Both the position numbers and the translations under genes were made by a program. A DNA stretch of 64,000 bases, from contig NC_066581.1 of the NCBI RefSeq assembly GCF_024323335.1, positions 297,123,536-297,187,535 on the forward strand. The letters run 5' to 3'. Shown here piece by piece: positions 1 through 11,865 of the stretch (position 1 is the stretch's first letter; every line of letters starts with the position of its first letter). Under the pieces are notes generated by a model. That model worked only from the letters and a program-made list of their open reading frames with translations. It was not told the origin of the DNA and did no database searches. This stretch comes from Lathyrus oleraceus (Eukaryota > Streptophyta > Magnoliopsida > Fabales > Fabaceae).

Positions 1-951
1 GTTGATCAGTTAAGTCATCTGACTAAGCTGAGGTTCAATGAGATATAATTTTTGATGTGTTTGTCAAATGAATATTACCCCAAAATAAACAATGTTCCTA
101 ATAACAATATGAACAACTTTCATGTTCATAAAAAATCCATTTGAGACTTGGAAGGTCATCATTCATTTCAGAACATTATAGGTCATTTTGACTGAAACCC
201 TAATTTTTGGTCAACTTGCCAAGGGCATAACTTACTTAATTTTTATGATTTTGAGGTGAGACCAAAGGAATTGGAAATCTTGAGATGTCTACTTAAAATT
301 ATATGTTGGACAAAATTTCATAATCCTAAAGAAAATACATGTGATAGTGCAAAACATTATAGGTCATCTTGGACCTAATTCATTGAATTTGAAAAAGTAC
401 CCAACTTCAAATGCCCATAACTTTGTCATAGAAAATCCAAATGATGCAAACTTTCGGTCTAGATTGACCATCTTGAAAATACCTATAACTTTGATGTTGG
501 AGATTTTTTCATTTGAAGCATGTATAATGAAAACAAAAGGGCTTGATTGAGCTTACTTTTAGTGAACTTTTTCAAAATGATTTGAACATGTTTTGTACTT
601 GAATTTTCCCAGCCAGTTTTGATCAATTTTCACATGCCAAATGATTTTTTTCCAAACATGACTTTTGTTCCTTATTTCAAGATCTTTCCAACCATTACTC
701 ATAATGCTCATTTGGATCTACCATTTGGGAGATTCGAATTTCTTTTCATTTATGTGCATATTTGATATTTTATGTTAAAACTTGATTTGCAAGCATGCTT
801 CAGTCCAATGCACACGACCAAATGCCTTTCATGTGATATCAGCAAGTTTCTTTAGCCATCCATGGGCCTTCTACACGTCCACAAAGGCCCATGCAATCAA
901 AAATTCAAATTCCATGCACATGAGAGAAGTGTGTGATCAGCCACATTCAGC

Positions 952-960
952 TATAAATAG
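952..960 (+). promoter_or_regulatory. TATA box of LTR U
   Basis: TATAAATAG lies in a context (CACATTCAGC before, CACC after) that matches the TATA region of solo LTR V at 22020. This probably marks the U3/R boundary of the Ogre LTR promoter. Transcription is inferred, not shown. Confidence 0.6.
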
Positions 961-3112
961 CACCCTCATGAGCTTCGTTCCACAACCTTTTGGAGATCCC
1001 AAGTGTTGCATAACTGATACCATAACCCTCACCAAAGGAATCACTCAATTTTTTTTCCAGATTTTCGAGCTTGAAATTCAGCATCATTAGTTGAGTTTTA
1101 AAGCCAGATTCCTTAGCCAATCACTTCCACTACACTTAAGGATCAAAGAGGAGCAAGGATCTTGGAGAATTCATGGCCAGAAGTTCATCAATTTGAAGGT
1201 ATCCATTCAAACTTCTTGGATCTGAAACTCCTAATTCAATGTAGTTTGCTTGTGTTTTTGTGGTTCTCTAAAGTCCTCATACTTGAGGCAAGATGTTGAT
1301 GCATTCAATTTTCCATTTCATGAGCAATCCGTGTGGACACCATGATTTTCTCCTTCACATTTCTCTCAATATAGGAAGAGTGAAGGAAATCCAATGGTTC
1401 AGTGATGATCTACATCACAAGAGCTTTATTTCCATGGCCTTGTTTTTTATTTTCATTAAGTTTCATTTCTCTGCAACTTTTGGCCGGAATTTGTTGCTTC
1501 GCCGGAGAAGACGGTGGTTTCCACCACCACCACCACGTGTGCTTGCTCCTGGGCGTTGGATCTTGCTTCCACGATCTAATCTTGTTCATTCATTTTAAAT
1601 ACTTCATTTAATTCTCCATGTGGCGCGGTTGACTCAAGTGCAGTGTGTGTCATCAGATCTGAACCATCCACAAGTGCCACGTCAATTAATGAATTGCATC
1701 ATGTGGCTCTGGCTTTTTTGCTTATTTTCATTTTCCATTTATTTTCTTTTAATTCATTTCATTTTCATTAATTCATTAAAAATTCATTTGAAGTCAGAAA
1801 AATATGAGACCAACTCCAAACTTTTTCTTGAAAAATCTAGTTTCATATTATGGTTTTTAATTATTTTTGTGACTTCATTTGATGTTTTTTATGAATTACT
1901 TAGTTTTTATTGGTTTTAATTCATTTTAAAATACTTTCTGACTTTTAAAAAATACAAAAATATTTTCATAGCATCTATGGATCATGATAAGTCAATGAAA
2001 AATAGTCTCAACAATTTCTTGTTTGTTTTAAGATTATTTGAGATTTTAATTCATATTATGCTATTTTTGGTTGTTTTTTAATTGATTTTTATTACTCTCT
2101 GATTTCAAAATTTTGTGATAAAATTAGTCAAAGTTTGTTTGACTATGTTGAACCTATGAGAATTTAATTGGACTTTTTGAAGTTGCTTTGAATTGAATTT
2201 GAGGTTCCACTTGTTTTGATTATTTTTTATTTGTATTTTCTTTTAATTCAAAAAATACCAAAAAAGTATTATTGACTTCTTGACTTGTTATCTTCATTTC
2301 TCTTCTGTTTGGTGTTGATTGAGGTTGAATTGATTCAACTTTGATCAAATTCATTGGATCTTGTGGTTTGAAAATCCTTATGGATAATCACCTAGAAAGA
2401 TGAATGAATTTGATCAAGGATGGGTTATCCCTTGATCAATTGGGATTGTTTGTTGACTTATTACCCCCTCCCTTTCATCTTTATCCCTTTCTTTCCATCA
2501 ATGGCCAATGAGTTAAAGTCTTGAGGTTGGTCTTGACAAATAGAAGTTCAATCTTCTTTGATCCAAACCAAACTCAATTTGATCCATGATCAAGTGAGTT
2601 ATTTTGTGTCAAAGATAGGTTACTTCTTGGTCAATCAAATAACCAAAAGTCAATACAAGGCCCTCTCCCTTTTGTTTGGCATGGCAAGTTTATGGAGCTT
2701 GGCTTACTAGTCATGACCTCTAACTTGTGTTATTTGCCTATATTCTTATTGACTAGCCTCAGATAGGTGTGACTACTACATTAGTCCATTTACGATTGCT
2801 TAACATAGAGCTACATTGTCTTATGACAAGCTAACATAACTCCACTAACTACTAACTTTAATTTGAGCTTTTAATTTTTTGCCATTTACTTTTAATGTCA
2901 TTTATTTCTTGCTCATTATTCATTTTGATTTTCATCTTTGCTCACTTGAGCACATATTTTATGTTTATGCCATTTTTCTTTTGCTCATTTGAGCCAATTA
3001 TTGTATATAAATATATTGCTATTTTGTGTTGTTTGTGTTTGTTTTGATGTGAACCAAAATGCAAAAAGGAGAAAAGACTTAGAATTAGGATTTACCCATG
3101 CTTAAAGGAGTT

Positions 3113-3188
3113 CAAGAACAACTAGGCCTCATGCCTTTAGAATGCAAAATTTGTTGAAGAGCAACTAGGCCTCATGCCTTTAGAATGC
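3113..3188 (+). repeat. 43-bp tandem duplication in LTR U
   Basis: Two copies of a segment containing AACTAGGCCTCATGCCTTTA start 43 bp apart. The same duplication with the same period is present in LTR V at 24087-24162, so it predates the split of the two copies. Confidence 0.85.
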
Positions 3189-3958
3189 TAAAATTCAAAG
3201 TTGACTTCAAAGGACTTCTCCTCAAACTTATTCTTTGTCCATTCCCTTTATTGTGTTGTGAGATTTTTGATGTTTGCTTTTGTGTGATAGGGATCCCATC
3301 TTAAGATTGTGAAAAGAGGACCATTGTCATGAGTAGCCAAGTTAAGAGCCAAGCCAAATGGAGATCCTAGGAGCTTGAATTCAAATTATTGATTGCTTGT
3401 TTGTGTGCTAAGTCCAAAGGAAAAGAGCATCTTGAGTCATCTCTATGACTCCAAGAAAAGGAACTCCAAGGGTTTTTCTTTCCCTCTTATCTTTGTATGC
3501 TTTAGGAATAACCCTTCTCTCTTCTCCCCACTCTAACCAAGTCAAAAATCATTTTCAAAACTTTGATTATATTTCAAAATTAGAAACCTAGGCCTTAGGC
3601 CTTTGACTTTTCAAAACCATTTTCATTAACACTCATTGTAAATAAACTCTAATCCAACTTTGACTTCATTTTGTAAATAACTTTAACTTGTAAATATAAC
3701 CCATTTCAAGTTGTTTTGTGGTTCCAATGGCCACTTGTTAAAACCTTTTCAAAACATCAGTCATAGGTTTGAGTTATCATAGTGGTTGATGTAAATCTCA
3801 CCTCATCCTTTGTGTTGGATTATAAGCCTTCCATGCTTATTATAGGGTTAACCCCTCACTAGCATGTTGAAGCCTTCCTCACATGGTGGATTTTTGGTTT
3901 AGGTTGAGTTTTCTCCCTTTGATAACAAAAGACCTTAAGGCTTTTGACCAAGTCAAGT

Positions 3959-4192
3959 CACCAAAATGAGCGGTAGCAGCGGACATGGTAGAAGTAGCCA
4001 CCTCTGAAATAACAGTCCTCTGAGGAGGAGGAGTTGCGGATGTTGGAGAAGATTGACTTTAAGCAACCAACACTGACTCCATCATGGTAGTCAGTCGAGC
4101 AATCTTGTCCTTCAAGTCTCTGTTCTCTTGCTCAAGATGTTCCATGATTCTCAGATGATTGGCGCGAGTGTTGTACCGATGAGTCAGCTTGG
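3959..4192 (-). pseudogene. gag: Ogre gag, N-terminal fragment (copy Y)
   Basis: The minus-strand frame aligns with the gag start of copy Z: a KLTHRYNTRAN-like segment, a heptad-rich MEHLEQENRDLKDKIARL coiled coil, then the Ser/Thr/Pro-rich linker. One in-frame TAA (about 4057) stands where copy Z has glutamine (AAQSQSS). The frame stops being gag at about 3959, where LTR U begins. A pyrimidine-rich stretch ending in CTTCAG directly precedes the conserved frame at 4192 and could be a splice acceptor. The fragment cannot encode a capsid. Confidence 0.75.
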
Positions 4193-4320
4193 CTGAAGCA
4201 CAGAAGAAACACCAATGAGACATCTGGCGAAAAAGAAACCTGCTTATGCAAATGATGCATGAAATGCAATGCTTGTTTGTTTATTTTTATTTTCAAGGAA
4301 TTTACTATATCATTTACAAA

Positions 4321-4340
4321 TATATATATATATATATATA
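4321..4340. repeat. (TA)10 microsatellite
   Basis: Ten uninterrupted TA units lie between ORF1 and gag of copy Y. Confidence 0.95.
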
Positions 4341-4469
4341 CTTGACAACAATTGCAACAATTTGATATGACCATAAAAATCTCTTTTCATTTATATAATT
4401 GGAAGGATTACAATGAGTACAACTTCAGAAACCAAATGAAAAATACAAGAGAAAAGGAGACTAGTCATC

Positions 4470-5970
4470 CTAAGGATCCCTAACAACAATGTCAGAAGAT
4501 CTGGCTGAAGGCGTGTACTTCCTTCGAATGCGTCGAATCTAGGTCTCAAAAGAAGCCTTCATCTGAGTCTTCTCGAGGACGAGCTGATCAACAATTCTCT
4601 TCCAAGCAACGGAACGTTGAGGCATGCTAGAAGATGAAACCTCCGACTCTCTCTGTCTCTTTGTCACTCGGTCTTCAAGTAGCTCAATAAGTGCATTTTG
4701 TCCTTAGACTCTGACTATAACTCTTCATGCTTTTCGCTCAAAGCACGGAAACGCTCTTCCCACATATCTTTCTCTTGTTTCATCTTGGCGAGTGCGTCTT
4801 CCAACTCCTCTATATCTTGTTTAGGGAGAGTTAATGGCTCAACCTCAACCATAGATATAGGTCTCTCATAGGGATAAGGCATCTTCAACTCCAAAGCTCT
4901 CTTCTTCACCCAAAGAGTGTATGCTTCTAAAGCTACACAATTGCACGGACCAAGCTCGGATCTTCCCTTCCTATGCACATTATGCCAAGCATGCACAATC
5001 TTCCGCTTCAAATGTTGGGGATCTTTACCCTCTTGATAGAAAAGACCTTCTAACAAAGTGTTATTAGGTTTGTCTCTCAAGGGGAACCCAAGTTGACGAC
5101 GAGCCAAGGCAGGGTTGTAGTTAATTCCTCCTTGTGTACCAATGAGAGGCACATTAGAGAATTCACCACTACAATCAATAATCTCCAAACTTCTCAAAGA
5201 AGGATCATACCAAACTATATCATCATTAGTGAGAGACATAAGTCTCTAAGACCATCGTAGACATCGTTTGTTCTCCATAAAAGCAGGTGTCTGAGGCAAG
5301 TGCGAAATAAACCACTTGTACAAAAGAGGAATGCAACAGACAATAGTTCCACCACCCTTAGAATTCCTTAGATGCAAAGAGAAATACATATCACCCACAA
5401 AGTAGGCACATGATTCCCAATCAAGAAGATTCTAATGGTGTTAACATCAACAAAACCGTCAATGTTAGGGAACAAAGCTAATCCATAAATGAGCAACACA
5501 AAGATAGCTTCAAAAGCGTCCACACTACCGGCTTGAGCAAAAGCAGTAGCTTCCTTGATGAGGAAATCAGATGGCAACCCAAATAAACGTCCTTTCTTCA
5601 CCCAATGAGCCTTTATCTCGGACTTCTTCAAGTGAAGAGCTTCAGGAATAAGATGAGATCTGGGAATCTCTTCCAATCCACTAAAAGGCACCCTACTAGA
5701 AACAGGTATCCCCAAGAGGTGGGCATACTCCTCCAATGTAGGCACAGGCTGATAATCTGGGAAAGTGAAGAAATGGTAGAGAGGGTCATAAAACTGTACT
5801 AACACACTCAAAAGTCCTTCAACCACATCAGTAGACAAGATAGACAAAAGCTTCATATGATGTTGTTTGAAGTCCAAGGGATCTAATACAAAAGATGCTA
5901 GCTTCCTTAACTCTTTCAAGTCGGAACATCTGAAACTGTACTTCTTAGTGTTCCTTCGTCCATAATCCAT
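4470..5970 (-). pseudogene. Ogre ORF1 (DUF7745-like), copy Y, disrupted
   Basis: Starts MDYGRRNTKKYSF and follows copy Z ORF1 closely: SVLVQFYDPLYHFFTFPDYQ, PTLEEYAHLLGIPV, FEAIFVLLIYGLALFPNIDGFVD, then after a break LTNDD, GGINYNPALARRQLGFPL and a charged coiled-coil tail. I see a one-base deletion near 5400 (frame lost after HVPTL), an in-frame TAG at 5246-5248, a TAG at 4715-4717 and a further frame change in the tail. ORF1 upstream of gag is typical of Ogre elements and its function is unknown. The globular part resembles the plant DUF7745 family, which I name from memory of the motif pattern. Confidence 0.8.
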
Positions 5971-6756
5971 GGTCTGAAAATATTTGCAAACAATACCTCA
6001 GTTCCTTGAAATTTTCATGTGGTGAATGTTATGATGTGCATGAGTGCATGGATGCAACAATTACAAACAAGGGATCACACACAAGGAAAATAAACAAAGG
6101 CAAAGGGATGAATCAAGTCATTGTCAAGATCAATCATCCATTTTGGTGGATTATGGTTTTCACCTTATCAACACCCAAGTTCCATTGATATTGACAAGAC
6201 TTGATTGGATCAACCAAGAATCAAGGGTTTCTTGTAAGTCACGAGCATGGAGTCTGGGTAAGAACCATCCCAAAGGAGTGAACTAAGGATAAAAACCTGT
6301 AGATCATGTTCTAAAAAGTTCCCAGAGTCTTAATTCCATCTATCGGATATTACAGGTTAAGATGACTAACTCATCGACCCATAATATTCTCAAGAGAAAC
6401 TCGTCTGAGTGTAGTATCGCGTAATAACTATTATCAAGTCTACACTTGAACAGTCTCCGCACTACGTTCTAAATAGGCCAAGAGGGGGTAAATGTTCTAT
6501 GGTCCTCAGCTTCTCGGACCCAAATTAGAGATAGTAATGCCTAACCACAAATACTTGTGTGACATTTCCAAATCTAAAAGAGTATCCACTCAGCAGATGG
6601 ATCTCAAGCCAACTTGTTAAGGACTACTCTACACAAGTCGAACATGACTATACCATCCTCCTATCTTAATTGCACTCGAGTTCGGGTTAGAACTTATCTC
6701 ACCACTCAAAGATCACCAAGTACAACAAGCAGATTATATCACACAAACAAATATAC
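5971..6756 (-). other. Leader of Ogre copy Y (between primer site and ORF1)
   Basis: Noncoding. Its reverse complement aligns along its whole length with the copy Z leader at 52180-52938 (for example CCCGAACTCGAGTGCA and CTCCATGCTCGTGACTTAC). The leader resumes at 16485 on the other side of the Athila-like insertion. Confidence 0.8.
6752..6756. repeat. Target-site duplication TATAC, left
   Basis: TATAC directly before the LTR start at 6757 is repeated at 16480-16484 directly after the other LTR. This defines the insertion precisely. Confidence 0.95.
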
Positions 6757-7620
6757 TGTTAATTGTAAATTTACGTGTCGGGTTTTTGTTATCGTATCCA
6801 TAGGGATTGTAAGATATCACCGCCGTTCGATGGTTGTATTAATTCTAACTCAATGTAACAATAAGGTTTTGGTTGGTTGTCACGTTATCTTGCATAAAAA
6901 GGTAATAAATTGCGGTAAAAGTTATGGTTTGAATAAATGAGAAATATTGCCAAAGTTAGGGTTCGATGATCACTTTGCATGTATTTGTTCGGTCAACAAT
7001 CTTATAAACTCCTTTAGATGATAAATCATTTCACAAAGTCCTCCCAATATGTTTCTCTCGAACACACATTGTGAGTTTTCCCATTTTGATCCATTGTTTC
7101 TCTCGAACACAATCTATCAAAATGACAACTTTTTGGTTCAACCTTATGGTGAACAACATCATTCATTACTATCTCTAGCTAACAAACAAGTTTGGATGAA
7201 AACCTAGGTCAAGAGTTGGTAAACATCTCTCGATCATAAACCAACACAAAGAGTTTTCAATAGAAACGAAGTTTTCATCATATATTTACCATTAAAGAGT
7301 TTACACATGAAGATCCTTACATTTACATACAAAGCTAACAATCACCTACATCTAACCTTGACAAATGATGGACTTAGCTACTCATTTTCATGGTAGCTTG
7401 GTCGGCAAGTTTCGGAAGAAGGTTGATCAACATCCAAGTCGGATAATCGATATTGGATGGGAATCCACCTTCTTTTTGTAGAAGATGGTTACAAGATGAA
7501 GAGAAATGAAAACTAGGGCATAAAAGCTCCCAAGAACAATGCTGTAAAAATATCTAACAAAAGTACAAAAGTGGAAAAATGCTGTAAAAACTAGGTATGG
7601 TGCTCAAAAGTGGCACCTGC

Positions 7621-7629
7621 TACTTATAG
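7621..7629 (-). promoter_or_regulatory. TATA box of Athila-like LTR (left copy)
   Basis: Minus-strand CTATAAGTA, with an identical copy at 15846-15854 in the 5' LTR. Its position, with the GC-rich hairpin cluster upstream in the transcription sense, suggests the U3 promoter. Confidence 0.5.
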
Positions 7630-7648
7630 AGTAGTACTGGGCTGTCAT

Positions 7649-8019
7649 GCTCGCTAGGCGAGCAGAAAGGCTCGCCTAGCGAGGGTCTAATTGTGGCACC
7701 AAAGGCACCTGCGCCCAGAGAAAACAGACTAACTCAAACTGTCATGTTCGCCTAGCGAACAAACCTTCGCCTAGCGAAGGACACGCTTCAACCTTCGCCC
7801 CAGCGAGGTTGAGAGGTTTTGCTACTGGAATGCTCGCTGGGGACTCGCTAGAGCCTCGCCTAGCGAGTGAGTGCTGGCTGCGCTTTTCACCAAAACTGAA
7901 CGAACTCGCTACCACTTTCGCTATCAGCTCGCCTGGCGAATTTATTGACATTTTACTGGAGCTTTTCGCTGGGCGCTCGCCTAGCGAGCAGGCATCGCCA
8001 CAGCATTCGCCTAGCGAGC
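7649..8019. repeat. TCGC-CTA-GCGA hairpin cluster (left LTR)
   Basis: About eight short inverted repeats share a CGC-CTA-GCG or CGC-TAG-GCG core, but their outer arms differ and remain complementary: GCTCGC/GCGAGC at 7649-7663, GTTCGC/GCGAAC at 7746-7760, CCTTCGC/GCGAAGG at 7764-7780. A 105-codon minus frame through here is made of the repeat (SLGE translations) and is not called as a gene. Confidence 0.85.
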
Positions 8020-8254
8020 ATGATGATGAATGCTTGTTTTTCTTTGGTTCCTTTGCCAACTTTCTTGTGTCTTAAATTTCACTTATTTCATGCCTTCTTC
8101 CTGCACAATAACACACAAATCAAAGGCACCAAGCTTGTTTATCAATGTAATGCATTTCATCTAAAACAAAGGTGATTTAGACAATTTAGCAAGGAAATAG
8201 AGTGAAAGATGCCCACATATGATAGCTCAAATAAGCACTTTTGGGCATCTAACA

Positions 8255-8267
8255 ACTCTCCCCAACT
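8255..8267 (-). promoter_or_regulatory. Polypurine tract of Athila-like element
   Basis: Read on minus, TTGGGGAGAGT directly abuts the LTR start TGTTAG. This is the expected plus-strand primer position. Confidence 0.75.
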
Positions 8268-9764
8268 AGATTCTTGCTTGTCCTCAAGCAAAGTATGCCT
8301 CTTGAAGGACAAGAGGATTTGCTTTAAGAAAAAGGTTTCTCCGAAGTTGGATAAACGGCTCAAACACAAGCGAAATCCGCATATACAAGTTTCCAACGGT
8401 TCGAATAAAATAATACACAAGAACTAAAACTTAAATAGCAATGCAAAATATTTATCTATCTACAACAATACTATTCTGAATGAATTATCCTATCTCTCCT
8501 CTTCGAATAAGGAATGAAGATTTTACGCGTTTGCGACCGCGGGAATAATCTCACTCTCTAACAAACAATGAAGAAATCAAATAGATTCATACAATGTCTA
8601 ACAATTAAAAATGGTACTGTGGAAGCATAAAGATCACTAAGGGCTTTTCGGTTGAAGCTTGGTTAGGTTAACAAACAAGGGTCATTTCTAAGGCCATTGA
8701 AACGAAAGTGCCGATGCAAAAGAGACATTCACAGTATTATTCACACATCTCGACTTTGTTTCATTTGTTTCTTATTTGAAACCTTCACAACACATATTCC
8801 ACAACTCAATTTTTATTTTTCACTATTTTTCTTCCAAGCAAACATTCATTTTCATTCTTTCTATTTTTGTTCTTTTCTTTCACATCAAATATACAAAACA
8901 GATGTTTCTTTTCTATATTTTCTATACATATATTTTTTTATGCTTGCTCGGTTTTTCTTTTCTTTTTCAAGAGTTGTGGTACTTACCGATTCTTTTTCGT
9001 TCTCCCCAACTTATTTCTTCCTCACCCTAAGTGAAAGCTCTTAACTTTTTACGGCAAAAGAACAATAATCAAGATTTTCTGGGTTGTAAAAAAAAAGATT
9101 TTTGAGATCTCGTTTTATTTTAAGCCGAGATTCAAGTGTTTAAGCTCAAAGGGGTTAACAAATACTCTCTCTGCTCACAGGTAAGTTGTTTTTGGATGTA
9201 GTTGTGCTCGAAAGAAAACAAGTGCCTTGATCATTTCTAATTGCTTCCACAATTTCACAATAATAAAAGACAAAGCATGAATCACATGAATCAACAAAAT
9301 TTATTAGAATCCAGCATTTACATGTACAATGGAGGTTTCCTCACAATTTGTGATTTTAAGTCCTAGATGAAACATTCATTCAATTATGTTGCAAAAAGAC
9401 AATATTCAATTTACCAAAAAGAGTAAAGTTCCTAATGTATTCTAACATTCTAGCCGAAGGTAACCATGTACCTTAGCCTCATTCACTTGTTTATTCTTAT
9501 CATTGCCATCCAAGCTCGGATGCACCTTCATTGGGTACTTCTTGAGGAGCAACCAATCTAGAAGGTTTGCCACTTAATCACCCAAAAATTATTAAACAAA
9601 CAAAATTAAAAACAGAAATAAATAACATTAACTGAAAATATAAATTTGTTCATGGGGGACAAAACACCCCAATAGTACAACACCAAAGTCAAGATACAAA
9701 ATCCGAAAATACAAATAAAAATAACATAAAAACTGAAAAGTACAAAAACTTAACCCTCTAATGG
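8268..9764 (-). other. Athila-like 3' untranslated region
   Basis: AT-rich with pyrimidine runs on the plus strand around 8800-9000. Only short shadow frames. I see no conserved protein. Confidence 0.6.
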
Positions 9765-10977
9765 CTCAGGACTCCTCCTCGCTACCGGCATCAGAACCGG
9801 TAGCCTCATCATCAACATCATCATCATCATCATCAGCATCAGCGCCCACCCCCTCACTATACACTGGCGTGTCCACAGGCCAGTTGGCGTTAAGCAGAAA
9901 CTACTCACGTGTCATCAAAGCATGAGCACCACTTCCTTGCAGCTGCAACCGCTGCATAGAGTCGTGCGTATCTAACATGGCTCTCTGGGATGCCGCCATC
10001 CATTCCAAACTGTAATTGCACACAGCTTGGACGTATGGATCTAGTCTAGGAGTAGAAGTACCAGGACCATCAGAAGCCCGGGTACTCTCTGTAGCAGCAC
10101 TGCCTCTAGCATTCTTCGCTCTACAATATTTGGCCACATACCAGTCATCGATAGGTGACGGGATCCTTACCTGACCCCGAGACGAAAGTCTCACCCTTGC
10201 CTGAATGCACAAACTCATGATCAAGCACGGGAAAGCTAGGGGACAATTAACACGAGCCCCCGACTTTAGCCCGCTCTCGATCACGGACTTCAGCTCATTT
10301 GCGATGATCCTCGCCACATCGATCTAGACGTTGGTGAGGATAGAATGGACCAAATGTGCCACTGGGATCGGCACTGTAGAGGTGTGGGATTTCGGCTGTA
10401 TGTTGGTCAGAACCAAAAGCAGTATCAGTTGAGCCATGGGAGTCATGTCCTCCCGGTGATACCTCATTGGAACCCCAGATGGGTTCAGCTCAACAGATTT
10501 CCCTGGTAAGAGCAGGGCGGCAGAAATGGCCGGAACATCCCGGTGAAGTCGTAAATCTGTATGGTATGTGTCCCTCTCTTCAGCTCCCAGCTGGAGCGGT
10601 TCCCCAAGGACTCGGTTGATGGCATCCCGATCAAATGCTATTGGACGCCCGACCACTTTAGATACCCAAGTAAAGGGCTCGTCGTTGTCAGGCAGTGCGT
10701 TAGCATAAAATTCACGCACTGTAGCTATGTCGTAATGCTCTAAGGGATTAATCAACCGATCCCATTTCTTCGCATCAATCAACCCGGCAAAATTTCTGTT
10801 AGTGCCCTGTGGGTTGATCAGGAATCGCTTCTCTGGAAGAATTTTCCGCTTCTCCAGAGAAATGTATCTGGCGGCCTGCTTCGGGCCGACAAACTTATCT
10901 TGGTCAAACTGGATAGGCACAGTCCGGGAAGTAGTCGCTCCCTTTCTTTTCTTAGGCGCTCCAGACCTTGACTCCAT
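9765..10977 (-). pseudogene. Athila 3' ORF, plant transposon-protein-like, two in-frame TAG
   Basis: Starts MESRSGAPKKRK (basic, nuclear-signal-like) and continues in one frame for about 400 codons: FAGLIDAKKWDRL, REFYANALPD, WVSKVVGRPIAFD, INRVLGEPL, then after TAG (10324-10326) an alpha-helical part, and after a second TAG (9901-9903) an acidic Asp/Glu tail ending TGA at 9765. The core resembles the family annotated as putative plant transposon protein, common in legume Athila elements at the env-like position. I see no signal peptide or membrane span, so it is not a typical envelope. The sequence TATTTTGCAG lies directly before the ATG, so expression from a spliced subgenomic RNA is plausible. 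Confidence 0.7.
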
Positions 10978-11865
10978 CTGCAAAATATGAGAAGAAACAA
11001 CACACACCAAACAAACAGATTAGACATCAAAGCAATATTCAAAAGACTGACATGCTCGCTGCTGCTTCGCCTAGAGAAGTGGCAGCGAAAGCTCGCCCCA
11101 GGTTCGCCTAGCGAGTGCTAGCGAACCTTACGGGTTTTGGGGTTTTTCAGCATGTTCAGAGATTCTCCCCCAAAACCCATACTCAAATGGTTCCAACATC
11201 AGAACCTAATGATATATCAAGTAAATAACCGTTCTATGCTATTGGGGATTACATATTTGCATTCAAAACCTAAAATCCCCAATTCTAAAACCTAAAATCC
11301 GAATTAGCAAAACCTAAATTACCACATGCAAACCTAATGTTTCCCATACTCCACTCATCCTAATTGCAATTTAAATTGGAAATTTAGAGTTCAAACAAAA
11401 AGAAAAAATGTAGTAGGGCAAACCTTAGTTACACGGATTTGGAAATGTGAAGTGAGTAGGATTTGCAATCGACCGAGTAGGAAGAGAGTGTTAGTGAGAG
11501 AGATGCAAATGAGAGAGTGTGGAGAGCTCTGTAAAAAATTTCGCAGCAGGGTTGCAAAACAGCAAATTTGTGTTAGGGCAAAAATGAGTGCCCTGCTGAG
11601 ATTTAAATAAGTGCTGTCATGCAGCGCACGCTGCTGCTTCGCCTAGCGAGCAGCTAGCGAGTTTGCTCGCTGCTGCTTCGCCTAGCGAGCATCTTGCGAG
11701 CATGACAGCAAATGCCTTTTCCAAGGCAGCAGTTCATGTTCATACAGCATGGCTAGCACTAGGAAACCCAACACACACAACACAAAAAACAGTAAATACT
11801 TACAATGTTGGGGTGCCTCCCAACTAGCGCTTGTTTAATGTCGGCTAAGCTCGACGGTGCGATGC
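10978..11865 (-). other. Athila-like spacer between the two ORFs
   Basis: Noncoding. It holds two more groups of TCGCCTAGCGA-type hairpins, around 11050-11118 and 11627-11705, including GGTTCGC paired with GCGAACC across a smaller internal copy. Integrase and RNase H would normally lie upstream of this spacer and are absent. Confidence 0.65.

Larger units (their letters stand above)
1..3958 (+). mobile_element. Truncated Ogre-type LTR, copy U
   Basis: This AT-rich noncoding stretch runs collinear with the solo LTR at 20489-25359: position 1 matches 21073 and the end near 3958 matches about 24955. Shared landmarks are the opening GATCAGTTAAGTCATCTGAC-like segment, a TATA box, a 43-bp duplicated segment and the closing CTTTGATAACAAAAGACC text. 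The 5' end lies outside the window and roughly the last 400 bp of LTR (U5 and the CA terminus) are missing. At about 3958 it joins minus-strand gag of copy Y with no TG/CA end and no target duplication, so the junction is a deletion or rearrangement. Open frames inside it are short and lack retroelement or other recognisable domains. Confidence 0.85.
6757..8254 (-). repeat. Athila-like 3' LTR (1,498 bp)
   Basis: Paired with 14983-16479. It is the 3' LTR because the element reads on the minus strand. It contains a TATA-like site and a GC-rich cluster of TCGC-CTA-GCGA hairpins in an otherwise AT-rich sequence. Confidence 0.95.

Noticed and set aside
7742..8059. 105-codon minus-strand ORF identical in both Athila-like LTRs
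   Set aside because: Its protein is mostly translations of the TCGCTAGGCGA repeat (SLGE, ARR). Identity is explained by LTR identity, and the opposite strand is equally open.
8697..9044. 115-codon ORF rich in Phe, Ser and Leu
   Set aside because: Produced by pyrimidine-rich noncoding DNA, with two overlapping frames open and no homology pattern.
9765..10977. Envelope gene (retrovirus-like) in the Athila-like element
   Set aside because: No signal peptide, hydrophobic span or cysteine-rich ectodomain is visible. The sequence fits the plant transposon-protein family better.
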